Source: Streptomyces achromogenes
Lineage (GTDB): Bacteria; Actinomycetota; Actinomycetes; Streptomycetales; Streptomycetaceae
Length of the DNA stretch: 64,000 nt
Direction of reading: 5' to 3'
NCBI RefSeq assembly: GCF_030816715.1
Contig: NZ_JAUSYH010000001.1
Location: 1,240,001 to 1,304,000, forward strand
Shown here: piece after piece, positions 33,900-42,087 of the stretch
Numbering within the stretch: the first letter of the stretch is position 1
Layout: the number at the start of each line of letters is the position of its first letter
Translations under genes and position numbers: made by a program
Notes under the pieces: generated by a model
The model's database searches: none
What the model saw: only the letters and a program-made list of their open reading frames with translations
What the model was told of the DNA's origin: nothing

Positions 33900-33913
33900 C
33901 GGGAGCGCTCCCA
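33900..33913. promoter_or_regulatory. CebR-type box in convergent intergenic region
   Basis: CGGGAGCGCTCCCA is one base away from the perfect CebR palindrome. It lies between the convergent 3' ends of the LacI gene and ung, where no start codon is close. It might act by looping or be a relic. Confidence 0.55.
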
Positions 33914-33945
33914 ATCATCATCGTCCTTCACCCCGGCACGGTCGC

Positions 33946-34623
33946 CTACGGCAGTCGCCAGTCCACGGGCTGGGCGCCCTGCCGCAGCAGCAGGTCGTTG
34001 GCCCTGCTGAACGGTCGTGAGCCGAAGAAGCCGCGGTCCGCGGACATCGGGGAGGGGTGAGCGGACTCGATCGCCGGAAGGTCGCCCAGCAGCGGTCGCA
34101 GGTTGCGGGCGTCCCGCCCCCACAGGATGGACACCAGCGGCTTGCCGCGCCCGGCCAACGCCCTGATCGCCTGCTCGGTGACCTCTTCCCAGCCCTTGCC
34201 GCGGTGCGCCGCCGGTTTGCGCGGAGCCGTGGTCAACGCCCGGTTGAGCAGCAGCACACCCTGCTCGGTCCAGGGCGTCAGATCGCCGTTCGACGGCCTG
34301 GGCAGGTCGAGGTCGGAGTGCAGTTCCCGGAAGATGTTCTCCAGACTCCCCGGCAACGACCGCACTTCCGGCGAGACCGCGAAACTCAGCCCGATCGCCA
34401 TTCCCGGCGTCGGGTAGGGATCCTGGCCGACGATCAGGACGCGGACGTCGTCGAAAGGCTGCTGGAAGGCCCGCAGGACGTTCGCCCCGGACGGCAGATA
34501 GGTCCGGCCGGCCGCTATCTCGGCCCGCAGGAAGTCCCCCATGGCCGCGATGCGTTCGGCCGCCGGTTCAAGAGCCTTAGCCCAGCCCGCTTCGACAAGT
34601 TCATACAGAGGTCGTGGTGCCAC
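33946..34623 (-). CDS. ung: Uracil-DNA glycosylase (family 1)
   Basis: A 225-residue base-excision repair enzyme that removes uracil from DNA. The water-activating motif GQDPYPTPG is present near residue 67, with [10 protein letters not shown] in the middle and the DNA-intercalation loop [21 protein letters not shown] near the C-terminus. Length matches the family. The start is a GTG with AAGGTGA upstream. It is divergent from the BadF-type kinase, with a pair of direct repeats in the promoter region. Streptomyces often has two Ung copies; I cannot tell which this is. Confidence 0.93.
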   Translation of the reverse strand: MAPRPLYELVEAGWAKALEPAAERIAAMGDFLRAEIAAGRTYLPSGANVLRAFQQPFDDVRVLIVGQDPYPTPGMAIGLSFAVSPEVRSLPGSLENIFRELHSDLDLPRPSNGDLTPWTEQGVLLLNRALTTAPRKPAAHRGKGWEEVTEQAIRALAGRGKPLVSILWGRDARNLRPLLGDLPAIESAHPSPMSADRGFFGSRPFSRANDLLLRQGAQPVDWRLP

Positions 34624-34636
34624 AGGGCGTCACCTT

Positions 34637-34680
34637 ACTGGCACATAACCTGTCCCGGGCACTGGCACATGACCTGTCCC
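34637..34680. repeat. Two 20-bp direct repeats, 24-bp period
   Basis: ACTGGCACATRACCTGTCCC occurs at 34637-34656 and 34661-34680 with a single difference. The copies lie 14 bp from the ung start and 44 bp from the small ORF on the other strand. A period near two helix turns fits a regulator binding in tandem on one DNA face. Confidence 0.65.
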
Positions 34681-34723
34681 CTCGGGCGGATCGTGTCGCC
34701 GCTCACCGGGAAGGAGCGTCGAC

Positions 34724-34795
34724 ATGCACCGGGAGCTCACCGCCGACCTGCCGGTCGGGCCTGCGGGTCGGACCGCGGTCCGGTGTCTGCCGTGA
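34724..34795 (+). CDS. Possible 23-residue leader ORF coupled to the kinase
   Basis: An ATG with a very good AAGGAG 8 nt upstream opens a 23-codon frame (MHRELTADLPVGPAGRTAVR then CLP). Its TGA overlaps the GTG start of the next gene (GTGA). The following gene has no good ribosome binding site of its own, so translation of this ORF may be needed for the kinase. The peptide has no recognisable motif. It could also be the remnant of an alternative N-terminus. Confidence 0.45.
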   Translation: MHRELTADLPVGPAGRTAVRCLP

Positions 34796-35805
34796 CCTCC
34801 GGCACCGGGCGGAGCGGGACCTCGGGCGCGGGCGCCTACGCCGTCACGGGCATCCTCGCCGTGGATTCAGGCGGTTCGGGACTGCGGGTCGCTCTGGGAT
34901 CGGCCGGGCGGGGTGCTCTGGGCCGGCGTTCGTCCCCGGTGCCCGTGCGCACCGGGGCGCGGGGCATCGACCCGGTGCATCTGATGGAACAACTGGTCCC
35001 CCTGGTCAGGGCGTTGGCGGCCGAGACCGGAGCGCCGCCGCCGACCACGGCGGTCGTCGGCGCGGCGGGCCTCGCCACCCTGGGCGACGCGCTGCGCGCC
35101 GAACTCCCGTCCGCCCTGGCGCGGGAGTTCGGCGTCCGCACGACCGCCCTCGCCGCCGACGCCGTCACGGCCTACGCCGGGGCGCTGGGGGCGCGGCCGG
35201 GAGCGGTGGTGGCCGCGGGCACCGGTCTGATCGCGGTCGGCATGGATCTGAGGGCCTGGCGGCGGGCGGACGGCTGGGGACATCTGCTGGGCGACTGCGG
35301 TGGGGGCGCCTGGATCGGCCGGGCGGGGCTCGAGGCCGCGCTGCGCGCCCACGACGGACGCCCCGGCGGATCCGCGGCGCTGCTGGCCCGCGCCGAGCAG
35401 CGGTTCGGGCCGCTGGCCGCACTGCCCGGGCAGCTGTATCCACGCCCCGACCGCCCGGCCGTCCTCGCCTCGTTCGCGCCGGCGGTGGCCGAGTGCGCGC
35501 AGGACGACCCGGTGGCGGGCGGCATCCTGCGGGCGGCGGCCCGGCACGTCGCGGAGTCGGTCGCCGCGGTGTGCCCGCCGGGGGGTGAGCCCCGGATCGC
35601 ACTGACCGGGGGCCTGTTCGCACTGGGCGACCCCCTCCTCGTCCCCCTGGAGGACGACCTGGCGAGACGGCTGCCGCACGCCCTGCGGACGCCCGCCGAG
35701 GGCGATGCGCTGGACGGCGCCGTACGCATCGCCGCCGGCCTGGCGGCGGGCGCCCTGGGGTTGCCGCATGAGGAGACGCTGCTGTCGGTGATGCCGTCCG
35801 GGTAA
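34792..35805 (+). CDS. BadF/BadG/BcrA/BcrD-type sugar kinase (N-acetylglucosamine kinase-like)
   Basis: A 337-residue actin-fold kinase. The phosphate-1 loop is AVDSGGSGLRVAL, the catalytic acidic residue is probably in AADAVTAYAGAL, phosphate-2 is VAAGTGLIAVG, and the family signature GWGHLLGDCGGGAWIGR follows. The C-terminal adenosine motif is ALTGGLFALG. Single-subunit members of this size usually phosphorylate GlcNAc or glucosamine; the substrate is not proven. The GTG at 34792 overlaps the small upstream ORF. Residues 1-18 are a nonconserved tail. Confidence 0.83.
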   Translation: MTSGTGRSGTSGAGAYAVTGILAVDSGGSGLRVALGSAGRGALGRRSSPVPVRTGARGIDPVHLMEQLVPLVRALAAETGAPPPTTAVVGAAGLATLGDALRAELPSALAREFGVRTTALAADAVTAYAGALGARPGAVVAAGTGLIAVGMDLRAWRRADGWGHLLGDCGGGAWIGRAGLEAALRAHDGRPGGSAALLARAEQRFGPLAALPGQLYPRPDRPAVLASFAPAVAECAQDDPVAGGILRAAARHVAESVAAVCPPGGEPRIALTGGLFALGDPLLVPLEDDLARRLPHALRTPAEGDALDGAVRIAAGLAAGALGLPHEETLLSVMPSG

Positions 35806-35993
35806 TGCATGGTGCGTAGGGAACGTACGTCATGCCCCAAAAGGGGAATTACCCCCTTCGAGGGCAAGTCACCTGGAAAACACGCTGATCACTTCTGATC
35901 CGTACGTAACTCATCAGACAAAACCGGACGGATACCGCTCACGTGCACCCTCCCCGAACAGGGGAGCCCAGGAAGCCAGTAACATGCGTCGCC

Positions 35994-36917
35994 ATGAGCT
36001 CCCCCACTGGGCCCGCGTCCGGCCTGCCAGTACGAATGCCGCGACCTCGCCAGCCCGGGCGGCACCGCCGACCCGAGCCGCTGGCGGCTCCCGAGGGCGC
36101 GCCCGCGCTCGTCCTCGCGGTGCCGGGCTCGCCGAGCGTCGCCATCCGCGGTCTCGCCGAGGAGGTCGTGAGCATCGCCCGCTCCGAGCTCCCCGGCCTG
36201 GACGCGCGCATCGGCTACCTCGACGGGGACGACGCCGAGTTCCCCACCCTGCAGTCCGTGCTGACGTACGCCGCCGAGGAGCGCACCGCCCGCTTCGAAC
36301 AGGCCCGCGCCGCCGGTCTGGACGTCAAGGAGCCCGACGGCCCGGTCGCCGTGGTCGTGCCGCTGCTGGCCGGTCCGGACAGCGCGCTGCTGCGCCAGGT
36401 CCGCCAGGCCGTCATGGAGAGCCGGATCGCGGCCGAGCTGACCGATGTGCTCGGCCCGCACCCGCTGCTCGCCGAGGCGCTGCACGTGCGGCTGTCCGAG
36501 GCCGGTCTGGCCCGCGCGGACCGCGCCCGGCTGTTCACCGTGGCGACGGCCGCGGACGGCATCATCCTCGCCTCTGTGGGCGGCGAGGAGGCCGTGCAGG
36601 CCGCCGGCATCACCGGCATGCTGCTCGCCGCGCGTCTCGCCGTTCCGGTGATGGCCGCCGCTCTCGACCAGGAGGGTTCCATCGCCTCCGTCGCCGAGCA
36701 GCTGCGCTCCTCCGGCTCCCAGCAACTGGCGCTGGCGCCGTACCTGATCGGCCCGGAGATCGACAGCACGCTGATCGAGGAGGCGGCCAAGGAGGCCGGC
36801 TGCCCCGCAGCCGACGCGCTCGGCCCCTACCCGGCCATCGGCAAGCTCGCCCTGGCCAAGTACACGACGGCTCTCGGCATCGCACCGCCGCAGCAGCAGG
36901 GCGCGCCCGTCCGCTGA
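35994..36917 (+). CDS. Sirohydrochlorin chelatase family protein, altered active site
   Basis: A 307-residue CbiX/SirB-like protein with two chelatase half-domains. The first begins PALVLAVPGSPSVAIRGLAEEV; the usual catalytic His of the HGS motif is replaced by Pro. A conserved VLGPHPLLAEALHVRL His segment and AVPVMAAAL follow. True members insert cobalt, iron or nickel into sirohydrochlorin. The missing His makes activity uncertain. The ATG at 35994 is chosen; TAACAT 9-14 nt upstream would suit a leaderless mRNA. It is monocistronic and ends at a strong hairpin. Confidence 0.75.
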   Translation: MSSPTGPASGLPVRMPRPRQPGRHRRPEPLAAPEGAPALVLAVPGSPSVAIRGLAEEVVSIARSELPGLDARIGYLDGDDAEFPTLQSVLTYAAEERTARFEQARAAGLDVKEPDGPVAVVVPLLAGPDSALLRQVRQAVMESRIAAELTDVLGPHPLLAEALHVRLSEAGLARADRARLFTVATAADGIILASVGGEEAVQAAGITGMLLAARLAVPVMAAALDQEGSIASVAEQLRSSGSQQLALAPYLIGPEIDSTLIEEAAKEAGCPAADALGPYPAIGKLALAKYTTALGIAPPQQQGAPVR

Positions 36918-36944
36918 ACCGACGGCACCACCTCAGGACGCCGA

Positions 36945-36980
36945 CGAAGGGCCCCCTCCCGGCCGGGAGGGGGCCCTTCG
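36945..36980. terminator. Perfect 36-bp palindromic bidirectional terminator
   Basis: CGAAGGGCCCCCTCCCGG and its exact reverse complement form an uninterrupted palindrome between the convergent chelatase and lactonase genes. The CCTTCG tail is not U-rich, but position and stability support bidirectional termination. Confidence 0.8.
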
Positions 36981-37013
36981 CGTCACGCTCCCGCGGGCGG
37001 ACCGACGACCGGA

Positions 37014-38060
37014 TCAGTCGAGGACCACGCAGGACGCGGCGGGTACCTCGACCGAGCCCGCGCGGCGGGGCAGGCCGGTCGTCGGGTCCAGGCTGAACCA
37101 GGTGACGTCACCGGAGCGCTCGTTGGCGACGTAGAGGAAGTCTCCGGAGTCGGCGAGGGCGACCGCCCGCGGCCACCGCCCGTGACAGGGCACGGTCCCG
37201 ACGAGGCGCAGCACCTCGCCCTGGGCTTCGACGGCGAACACCGAGAGCACGTCCTCGCCGCGGGTGGCGGCCCACACGAAGCGGCCGTCGGGCGAGACGA
37301 CGAGGCCCGAGGGGTAGGCGTCCCCGGCCGGCGCGCCGGGCAGCAGGGCGGCCTCGGCCAGCGGCTTGAGCGAGCCGTCCGCCGCGTCCCAGCGGCAGAC
37401 GGTGACCGTCGGCGTGAGTTCGTTGACGACGTAGGCGTGCCGGCCCGCCGGATGGAAGGCCAGGTGGCGCGGCCCGGACCCCGGGCGCAGGGCGTGCTCC
37501 CGGTGCAGGACGGGCGCGCCGTCGCGCAGCGCGCAGACCCGCACCGAGTCCGTGCCGAGGTCCACGCTGACCGCCCAGCGGCCGCTCGGGTCGGGCTGCA
37601 CATGATGGGCGTGCGGGCCCTGCTGGCGCCGCGTGTGCGGGCCCGAGCCGGTGTGCCGCAGGACGCCGGAGGCGACGCGGGCGAGGCTGCCGTCGGCCCG
37701 GACCGGGACGGCGGTGACGCTCCCGGAGCCGTAGTTGGCGGTCAGGACGTGCCCGTCGAACACGCTGAGGTGGGTGGGTCCGCTGCCGCCGACCGGCACC
37801 GGCGGCCCGGCCTGTTCGGGCACGTCCCCCGTCACCCGGTACGCGGCCACCGCGCCGTCCGTCGTCTCGCTGACCGCGTACAGCGTCTCCCCGGTGGGCG
37901 ACAGGGCGAGGTAGGAAGGATCCGGGACTCCGTTCACGCTGCCCACGAGCGTCAGGGCGCCACTGGCCCGGTCCACGACGGCGACCACGATGCCGGGCCC
38001 TCCCGCCGCCGTGAACGAGCCGATGAACGCCCGCCGTCGTCTTCCGCCGAGGTCTGCCAC
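37014..38060 (-). CDS. Lactonase family (6-phosphogluconolactonase-like) beta-propeller protein
   Basis: A 348-residue seven-bladed propeller of the YbhE/Pgl lactonase family. Typical repeats include RAFIGSFTAAGGPGIVVAV, DPSYLALSPTGETLYAVSE, GPTHLSVFDGHVLTANYGSG, GPHAHHVQPDPSGRW, GPRHLAFHPAGRHAYVVNE and WPRAVALADSGDFLYVANER. It may hydrolyse 6-phosphogluconolactone or another lactone. The GTG at 38060 has GGAGG 9 nt upstream; the longer frame to 38132 adds an Ala-rich stretch without a better site. No signal peptide is seen. It is monocistronic. Confidence 0.83.
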   Translation of the reverse strand: MADLGGRRRRAFIGSFTAAGGPGIVVAVVDRASGALTLVGSVNGVPDPSYLALSPTGETLYAVSETTDGAVAAYRVTGDVPEQAGPPVPVGGSGPTHLSVFDGHVLTANYGSGSVTAVPVRADGSLARVASGVLRHTGSGPHTRRQQGPHAHHVQPDPSGRWAVSVDLGTDSVRVCALRDGAPVLHREHALRPGSGPRHLAFHPAGRHAYVVNELTPTVTVCRWDAADGSLKPLAEAALLPGAPAGDAYPSGLVVSPDGRFVWAATRGEDVLSVFAVEAQGEVLRLVGTVPCHGRWPRAVALADSGDFLYVANERSGDVTWFSLDPTTGLPRRAGSVEVPAASCVVLD

Positions 38061-38261
38061 CGCTGTCGCCTCCCGGGTCGCCGCTGCCGCCGCTGACGCT
38101 GCCGCTCGGGGGTGACGGTAGCAGTCGATCACCAGCGGTCTAGACCAAGCGTGCTCCGCGCGGCACGCCGACCTCCGCCGCGCGGCACGCCGGCCACGGC
38201 CCGCCGGCCGCCGACCCTCGGTGCCTCACGGCAGCCGCCGGGGGCCGGGAGTGCCCGCGTG

Positions 38262-39791
38262 TCAGGCGTCGGCCGGGACGTGGCCGGCGCGGCGCAGCGG
38301 GACGGCGAGTTCGAGGAGCGCGCGCTCCAGGGCGTGCAGGTGGGCCAGCACCGGCTCGGCCGGCGCGACGGGCGGGGCGGCGTCGGTCGCGCCGGAGCGA
38401 CGTTTGGCGGCCACCGGGGCGGTGAGCGCCTCGACCGCGGCCTCCACCCGCCAGCACGCGGCGACGAGACGGGCGTCGTGCGAGGCCTCCGGGTCCGCGG
38501 CGACCGCGGCGAGCCCGCGCACCTCGCGGGCGCAGTCGTCGAGGAGGGCGAGCACCTGCCGGGCCCGGTCCCGGCGGGCGCGCAGGGGGCTGAGCGGATG
38601 CACGAGCGGCGCCAGCGACATCCGGACGCGGGCCAAAATCTGTTCGAGTTCGGCCACGCGCCGGGACGGGTCCGCGGTCGTCGCGCCCGCGAGCCGCGCC
38701 GCCGCCTCGGCGGTGCAGGCGTGCACGCAGCGCAGGGCGCGCTCCACCCACGCGTCGGTGACGGAGTGCGTGGTCACCGGCAGGACCAGCAGCACCGCCA
38801 GGACGGCTCCCAGCGCGCCCACCGCCGTCTCGGCCGCCCGCAGGGCGAGCAGCGCCGGGTCGAGCAGGCCCAGCAGCCCGTACAGCGCACTGGCCATGAC
38901 CGTGACGGACAGCATCATCCACGTGTAGGAGACGGCGGCCGTGTAGAAGATCCCGAAGACGCCGACGCCGACGACCACGGCCGACGCCACGGGCTCCCCG
39001 TGCAGCGGCACGGCCACCACGAGTCCCAGGGCGATCCCGAGGACGGTCCCGAGGAACCGCCGGAACCCGCGCACCAGCGTCTCGCCGCGCGAGGCGGTGT
39101 TCACGAACACCCACCAGGTCGCGCCCACGGCCCAGTACCACCGCTGGTCGGAGAGCGCCTGGCCGACGAACAGGGCGATCGCGGCGCCCACGGTCGCCTG
39201 GACGGCCTGCCGGGTCGTGACGCGCGCGAGCCCGCGCCCGCCGGCCGGCGCGGCGACAGGCGACGGCGCGGGCGAGCGCCGCTCGTAGCACCACGCCCCG
39301 AACCGCACCGCGGACGACGCCGCCAGCGACAGCAGCACGGCCGCGCAGAGCTCGGGCAGCCGGGCGGGGACCGTGTGGAGGAACTGCGCGGCGAAGTAGG
39401 TCATGAAGGCGAACACCCCGAGCGCGTGTCCGCGCGGGCCCCACCGACGCGCATAGGCTCCGGTGCCCACGACGGCGAGGAAGGCCAGGTCGCGGGCGAC
39501 GGGGAGGTCGTGCAGGAAGGCCGCGAGCGTGAGCACCGGCAGCCCGACGGCGGGCAGCAGCGCGGTCGTCACGGCCTGACCGCGCACGGTCTGGTCGGTC
39601 ACCGTGAACAGGGCCAGCAGCGCGGCCAGCCCTCCTGTGACGGCCGCCGTCAGCGTGTGCCCGGCGGCTCCGCACAGGGCGACGGCGAACCCGACGCCGA
39701 GCACCGCCCGGGAGGCGAACCGCAGCCGTACCCGCCCCGGATCCGGTGCCACGAAAGCCCTCTTCAGCAAGCTGGTCCCGCCCTTTCCCAC
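38262..39791 (-). CDS. FUSC family membrane protein (aromatic acid exporter-like)
   Basis: A 509-residue membrane protein with two blocks of hydrophobic helices (residues 25-160 and 200-330) and a soluble helical C-terminal domain. This is the half-repeat layout of the FUSC/ArAE family. A family-typical segment is SDQRWYWAVGATWWVFVNTASRGETLVRG at the start of the second block (the FUSC_2 region). Relatives such as AaeB export aromatic acids, but most actinobacterial members are uncharacterised. The start is a GTG at 39791. It is divergent from the AsnC gene. Confidence 0.85.
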   Translation of the reverse strand: MGKGGTSLLKRAFVAPDPGRVRLRFASRAVLGVGFAVALCGAAGHTLTAAVTGGLAALLALFTVTDQTVRGQAVTTALLPAVGLPVLTLAAFLHDLPVARDLAFLAVVGTGAYARRWGPRGHALGVFAFMTYFAAQFLHTVPARLPELCAAVLLSLAASSAVRFGAWCYERRSPAPSPVAAPAGGRGLARVTTRQAVQATVGAAIALFVGQALSDQRWYWAVGATWWVFVNTASRGETLVRGFRRFLGTVLGIALGLVVAVPLHGEPVASAVVVGVGVFGIFYTAAVSYTWMMLSVTVMASALYGLLGLLDPALLALRAAETAVGALGAVLAVLLVLPVTTHSVTDAWVERALRCVHACTAEAAARLAGATTADPSRRVAELEQILARVRMSLAPLVHPLSPLRARRDRARQVLALLDDCAREVRGLAAVAADPEASHDARLVAACWRVEAAVEALTAPVAAKRRSGATDAAPPVAPAEPVLAHLHALERALLELAVPLRRAGHVPADA

Positions 39792-40095
39792 CCGGACACG
39801 CCGACGACACGGAAAAGGCGCCGCGGAGTCCGCAGCGCCATCGACGGGGTCATCTCAGCATCACAGGGGTGAATGGTTCAACCGGCAACGGGAACACTGC
39901 GCCAATGGCACAGTCGTGCCGGGTCCACCGTGTCCGCGGACCGGCCAACGGCCCACTCGCGCGGCCACACGGTTCAGCCACCGTCCCGGCCGACGGGGGC
40001 CGCCGTGGCCGTCGGGAGTCGCCGAGTCGCGCTCCGCCGGGCCGTTGGTACTGTCGTCGCTGATCAGTGTGTGCACGAAGGGACCGGGCGACCAC
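39792..40095. other. 304-bp divergent region between FUSC and AsnC genes
   Basis: No gene is supported. The part around 39855-39920 is less G+C rich and contains GTGAATGGTTCAACC, a loose repeat that could be the AsnC binding site. The promoters of both genes are expected here. Confidence 0.45.
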
Positions 40096-40572
40096 ATGGC
40101 CGTGGACGAGCTGGACACCCGCATACTGCGGCTGCTCATCGAACAGCCGCGGACCAGCGTGCGGGAGTACGCCCGCCTGCTCGGCGTCGCCCGAGGCACG
40201 TTGCAGGCCCGCCTCGACCGGCTGGAGCGGGACGGTGTGATCACCGGCACGGGACCGACGCTCTCCGCCGCCGCGCTGGGCCACCCGGTTCTCGCGTTCG
40301 TGCACATCGAGGTCACCCAGGGCCACCTCGACGAGGTGGGCGACGCGCTGGCCGCCGTCCCGGAGATCGTCGAGGCCTTCTCCGTCACCGGCGGCGGCGA
40401 CCTCATCACCCGGGTCGTCGCCCGGGACAACGCGCACCTCGAGGACGTGATCCAGAAGCTGATCAGCCTGCCCGGGGTGGTCCGCACCCGCACCGAGGTG
40501 GCGCTCCGCGAACGCGTGCCGCACCGGCTCCTGCCGCTGGTGCGGTCGATCGGGCGGACGGCCGCGCGGTAG
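40096..40572 (+). CDS. Lrp/AsnC family transcriptional regulator
   Basis: A 158-residue regulator with an N-terminal helix-turn-helix (LDTRILRLLIEQPRTSVREYA, then LGVARGTLQARLDRLERDGVI) and a C-terminal RAM ligand-binding domain (HIEVTQGHLDEVGDAL, then SVTGGGDLITRVVARD). Members bind amino acids and form octamers that wrap DNA. The divergent FUSC exporter is a plausible target, as AsnC-type regulators often control adjacent transporters. The ATG at 40096 gives the standard N-terminus. Confidence 0.88.
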   Translation: MAVDELDTRILRLLIEQPRTSVREYARLLGVARGTLQARLDRLERDGVITGTGPTLSAAALGHPVLAFVHIEVTQGHLDEVGDALAAVPEIVEAFSVTGGGDLITRVVARDNAHLEDVIQKLISLPGVVRTRTEVALRERVPHRLLPLVRSIGRTAAR

Positions 40573-40651
40573 CGCTCCGCCGCGACCTGACGCGGCGATG
40601 GACCCGGCGCGTGGTGCGACCCCGGTGTGCCGACCGGCCGCGGGCGCTCTG

Positions 40652-40714
40652 GGGCGTGTTTCGAAAGTAGCGTGGTCCGCCCGGCCGGGCAGGCGGGACT
40701 CTTGAAACACGCCC
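40652..40714. repeat. 63-bp hairpin element with 11-bp perfect inverted ends
   Basis: GGGCGTGTTTC (40652-40662) and GAAACACGCCC (40704-40714) are perfect inverted ends. Inside, GTCCGCC...GGCGGGAC and a central CCCGGCCGGG extend the symmetry, so the whole element can fold. The right arm touches the stop codon of the LysR-like gene. It could be a bidirectional terminator for the convergent AsnC and LysR-like genes or a miniature IS-derived element. Confidence 0.7.
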
Positions 40715-41526
40715 TAGGAGCGGCGGCGGGGCTTGCCGCCGCCGGTGCCGCGCCGTCCGGCGCCGCCCTTCGTGCCGCCGCCGCTCCTGCCGCCGCCTCC
40801 GGCCTTCGCCCCGCCGCTGCGGCCACGGGCTCCGCCGGCTCCCCCGCCGGCCCTGCGGGGCGCGCCGCCCGGCTGCGGCTTGCGCGGCTGCCGCTCCTTC
40901 GCGGGCGTCGGCTGGGCCCGCCCTCGCGTGCTGTTGACCGTGCGGCCGCGGACGATCCCGATGAAGTCCTCGACCAGGTCGGTGGTCGCCTCCTCGGGCC
41001 AGGAGAGCGCGACCTCCGACCCGGGGGCGTCGACGACCGTGCGGTAGGTCAGGTCTCGGCGGTGGTGCAGGCGGGCCAGCGACTGCGGAACGATCAGGAC
41101 GCCGATGTTCGCCGCGACCAGCTCGATCGCGTCCTCGGTGGTCGCGGGGCGTTCGAACGCCGCCTCGCCGGGCGGCCGGTCCCAGCCGAGGACGTCGTCG
41201 AGGGGATGCAGGACCACCTCGTCGCCGAGGTCGTCCAGGGTGATCTCCTCGGCTGCGGTGATCACGTGGTCCTTGGGGACCACGACGACGGTCGTCTCCG
41301 TGTAGAGAGGGATCGCGCTGAGCACCGTCCGGTCGACGGGAAGGCGCACCAGGGCCGCGTCGGCGACACCCTCGCGCAGGGCGTCGGAGGCCTCGGCGGG
41401 GGTGAGCTGGAGGAGGGTGAGGGGGACGTCGGGCAGGCGCTCCTGCCAGATCCGCACCCACTTGGCGGGCGTCACTCCGGGGACGTACGCGAGCCGGAAC
41501 GAGGGGGAGTCCGCCGAGTCGGTCAT
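40714..41526 (-). CDS. LysR substrate-binding-domain protein lacking HTH, with R/G-rich tail
   Basis: A 270-residue protein that starts directly with a LysR-type periplasmic-binding fold (FRLAYVPGVTPAKWVRIWQE, ALVRLPVDRTVLSAIPLYTE, VVVVPKDHVIT, NIGVLIVPQSLARL). The usual N-terminal DNA-binding helix-turn-helix is absent. The last 70 or so residues are Gly/Arg/Lys/Pro-rich (GGAPRRAGGGAGGARGRSGG and similar), a disordered basic tail that might bind nucleic acid instead. It is divergent from DUF5997, a pairing I recall as frequent in Streptomyces. The ligand is unknown. Confidence 0.8.
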   Translation of the reverse strand: MTDSADSPSFRLAYVPGVTPAKWVRIWQERLPDVPLTLLQLTPAEASDALREGVADAALVRLPVDRTVLSAIPLYTETTVVVVPKDHVITAAEEITLDDLGDEVVLHPLDDVLGWDRPPGEAAFERPATTEDAIELVAANIGVLIVPQSLARLHHRRDLTYRTVVDAPGSEVALSWPEEATTDLVEDFIGIVRGRTVNSTRGRAQPTPAKERQPRKPQPGGAPRRAGGGAGGARGRSGGAKAGGGGRSGGGTKGGAGRRGTGGGKPRRRS

Positions 41527-41597
41527 CCCGCAAGGTTACCGGCTGCGGTCACCGGCCCTGGTCGGCGGTCTCGTCGGCGGCCGATACCCTGGGCCGC

Positions 41598-41984
41598 ATG
41601 AAGTCGCAGCAGAGCACCCAGACGATGAAGGCCGCCACCGCGGCGAAGAAGCTGGGTGTGTACCTCCCCGCCACGCCCGCCGATTTCCAGGAGAACGACG
41701 TCTCGCGCGCCGAGCTGAACGAGCTGCAGGCGAACCCGCCCGAGTGGCTGGTGAAGCTGCGCGAGAGCGGTCCGCACCCCCGTCCTGTGGTCGCGGCCAA
41801 GCTGGGCGTGTCCATCGCGGGTCTGGCCCGCGGCGGGGTGACGGAGGCGCTGACCTCCGAGCAGATCGACGCGCTCAAGGAAGCAAGGCCGCAGTGGCTG
41901 GAGAAGGAGCGCGCCACGCAGGCCGAGGTCCGCAAGGAGTCCGCGCGCCTCAAGAAGCGGGACGCCGAGCGGGCCGAGGACTGA
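41598..41984 (+). CDS. DUF5997 family protein
   Basis: A 128-residue basic soluble protein with family blocks MKAATAAKKLGVYLPATPA, FQENDVSRAELNELQANPPEWL and RPVVAAKLGVSIAGLARGG. The segment VVAAKLGVSIAGLARGGV reads like a helix-turn-helix, so a DNA-binding role is possible. The C-terminus is a charged helix (KKRDAERAED). It starts 71 bp from the divergent LysR-like gene, so the two probably act together, one perhaps supplying the DNA-binding part the other lacks; that is inference. Confidence 0.8.
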   Translation: MKSQQSTQTMKAATAAKKLGVYLPATPADFQENDVSRAELNELQANPPEWLVKLRESGPHPRPVVAAKLGVSIAGLARGGVTEALTSEQIDALKEARPQWLEKERATQAEVRKESARLKKRDAERAED

Positions 41985-42087
41985 CGTTCCCCCTTATCGG
42001 CACCGAGCCTCGCCCCCGCGCCGTCTCTGTGACTACGATCTGGGCAGGTTCACCGACGTGGGTGTTTCGAGGTTGCTGGGGGTTGGG

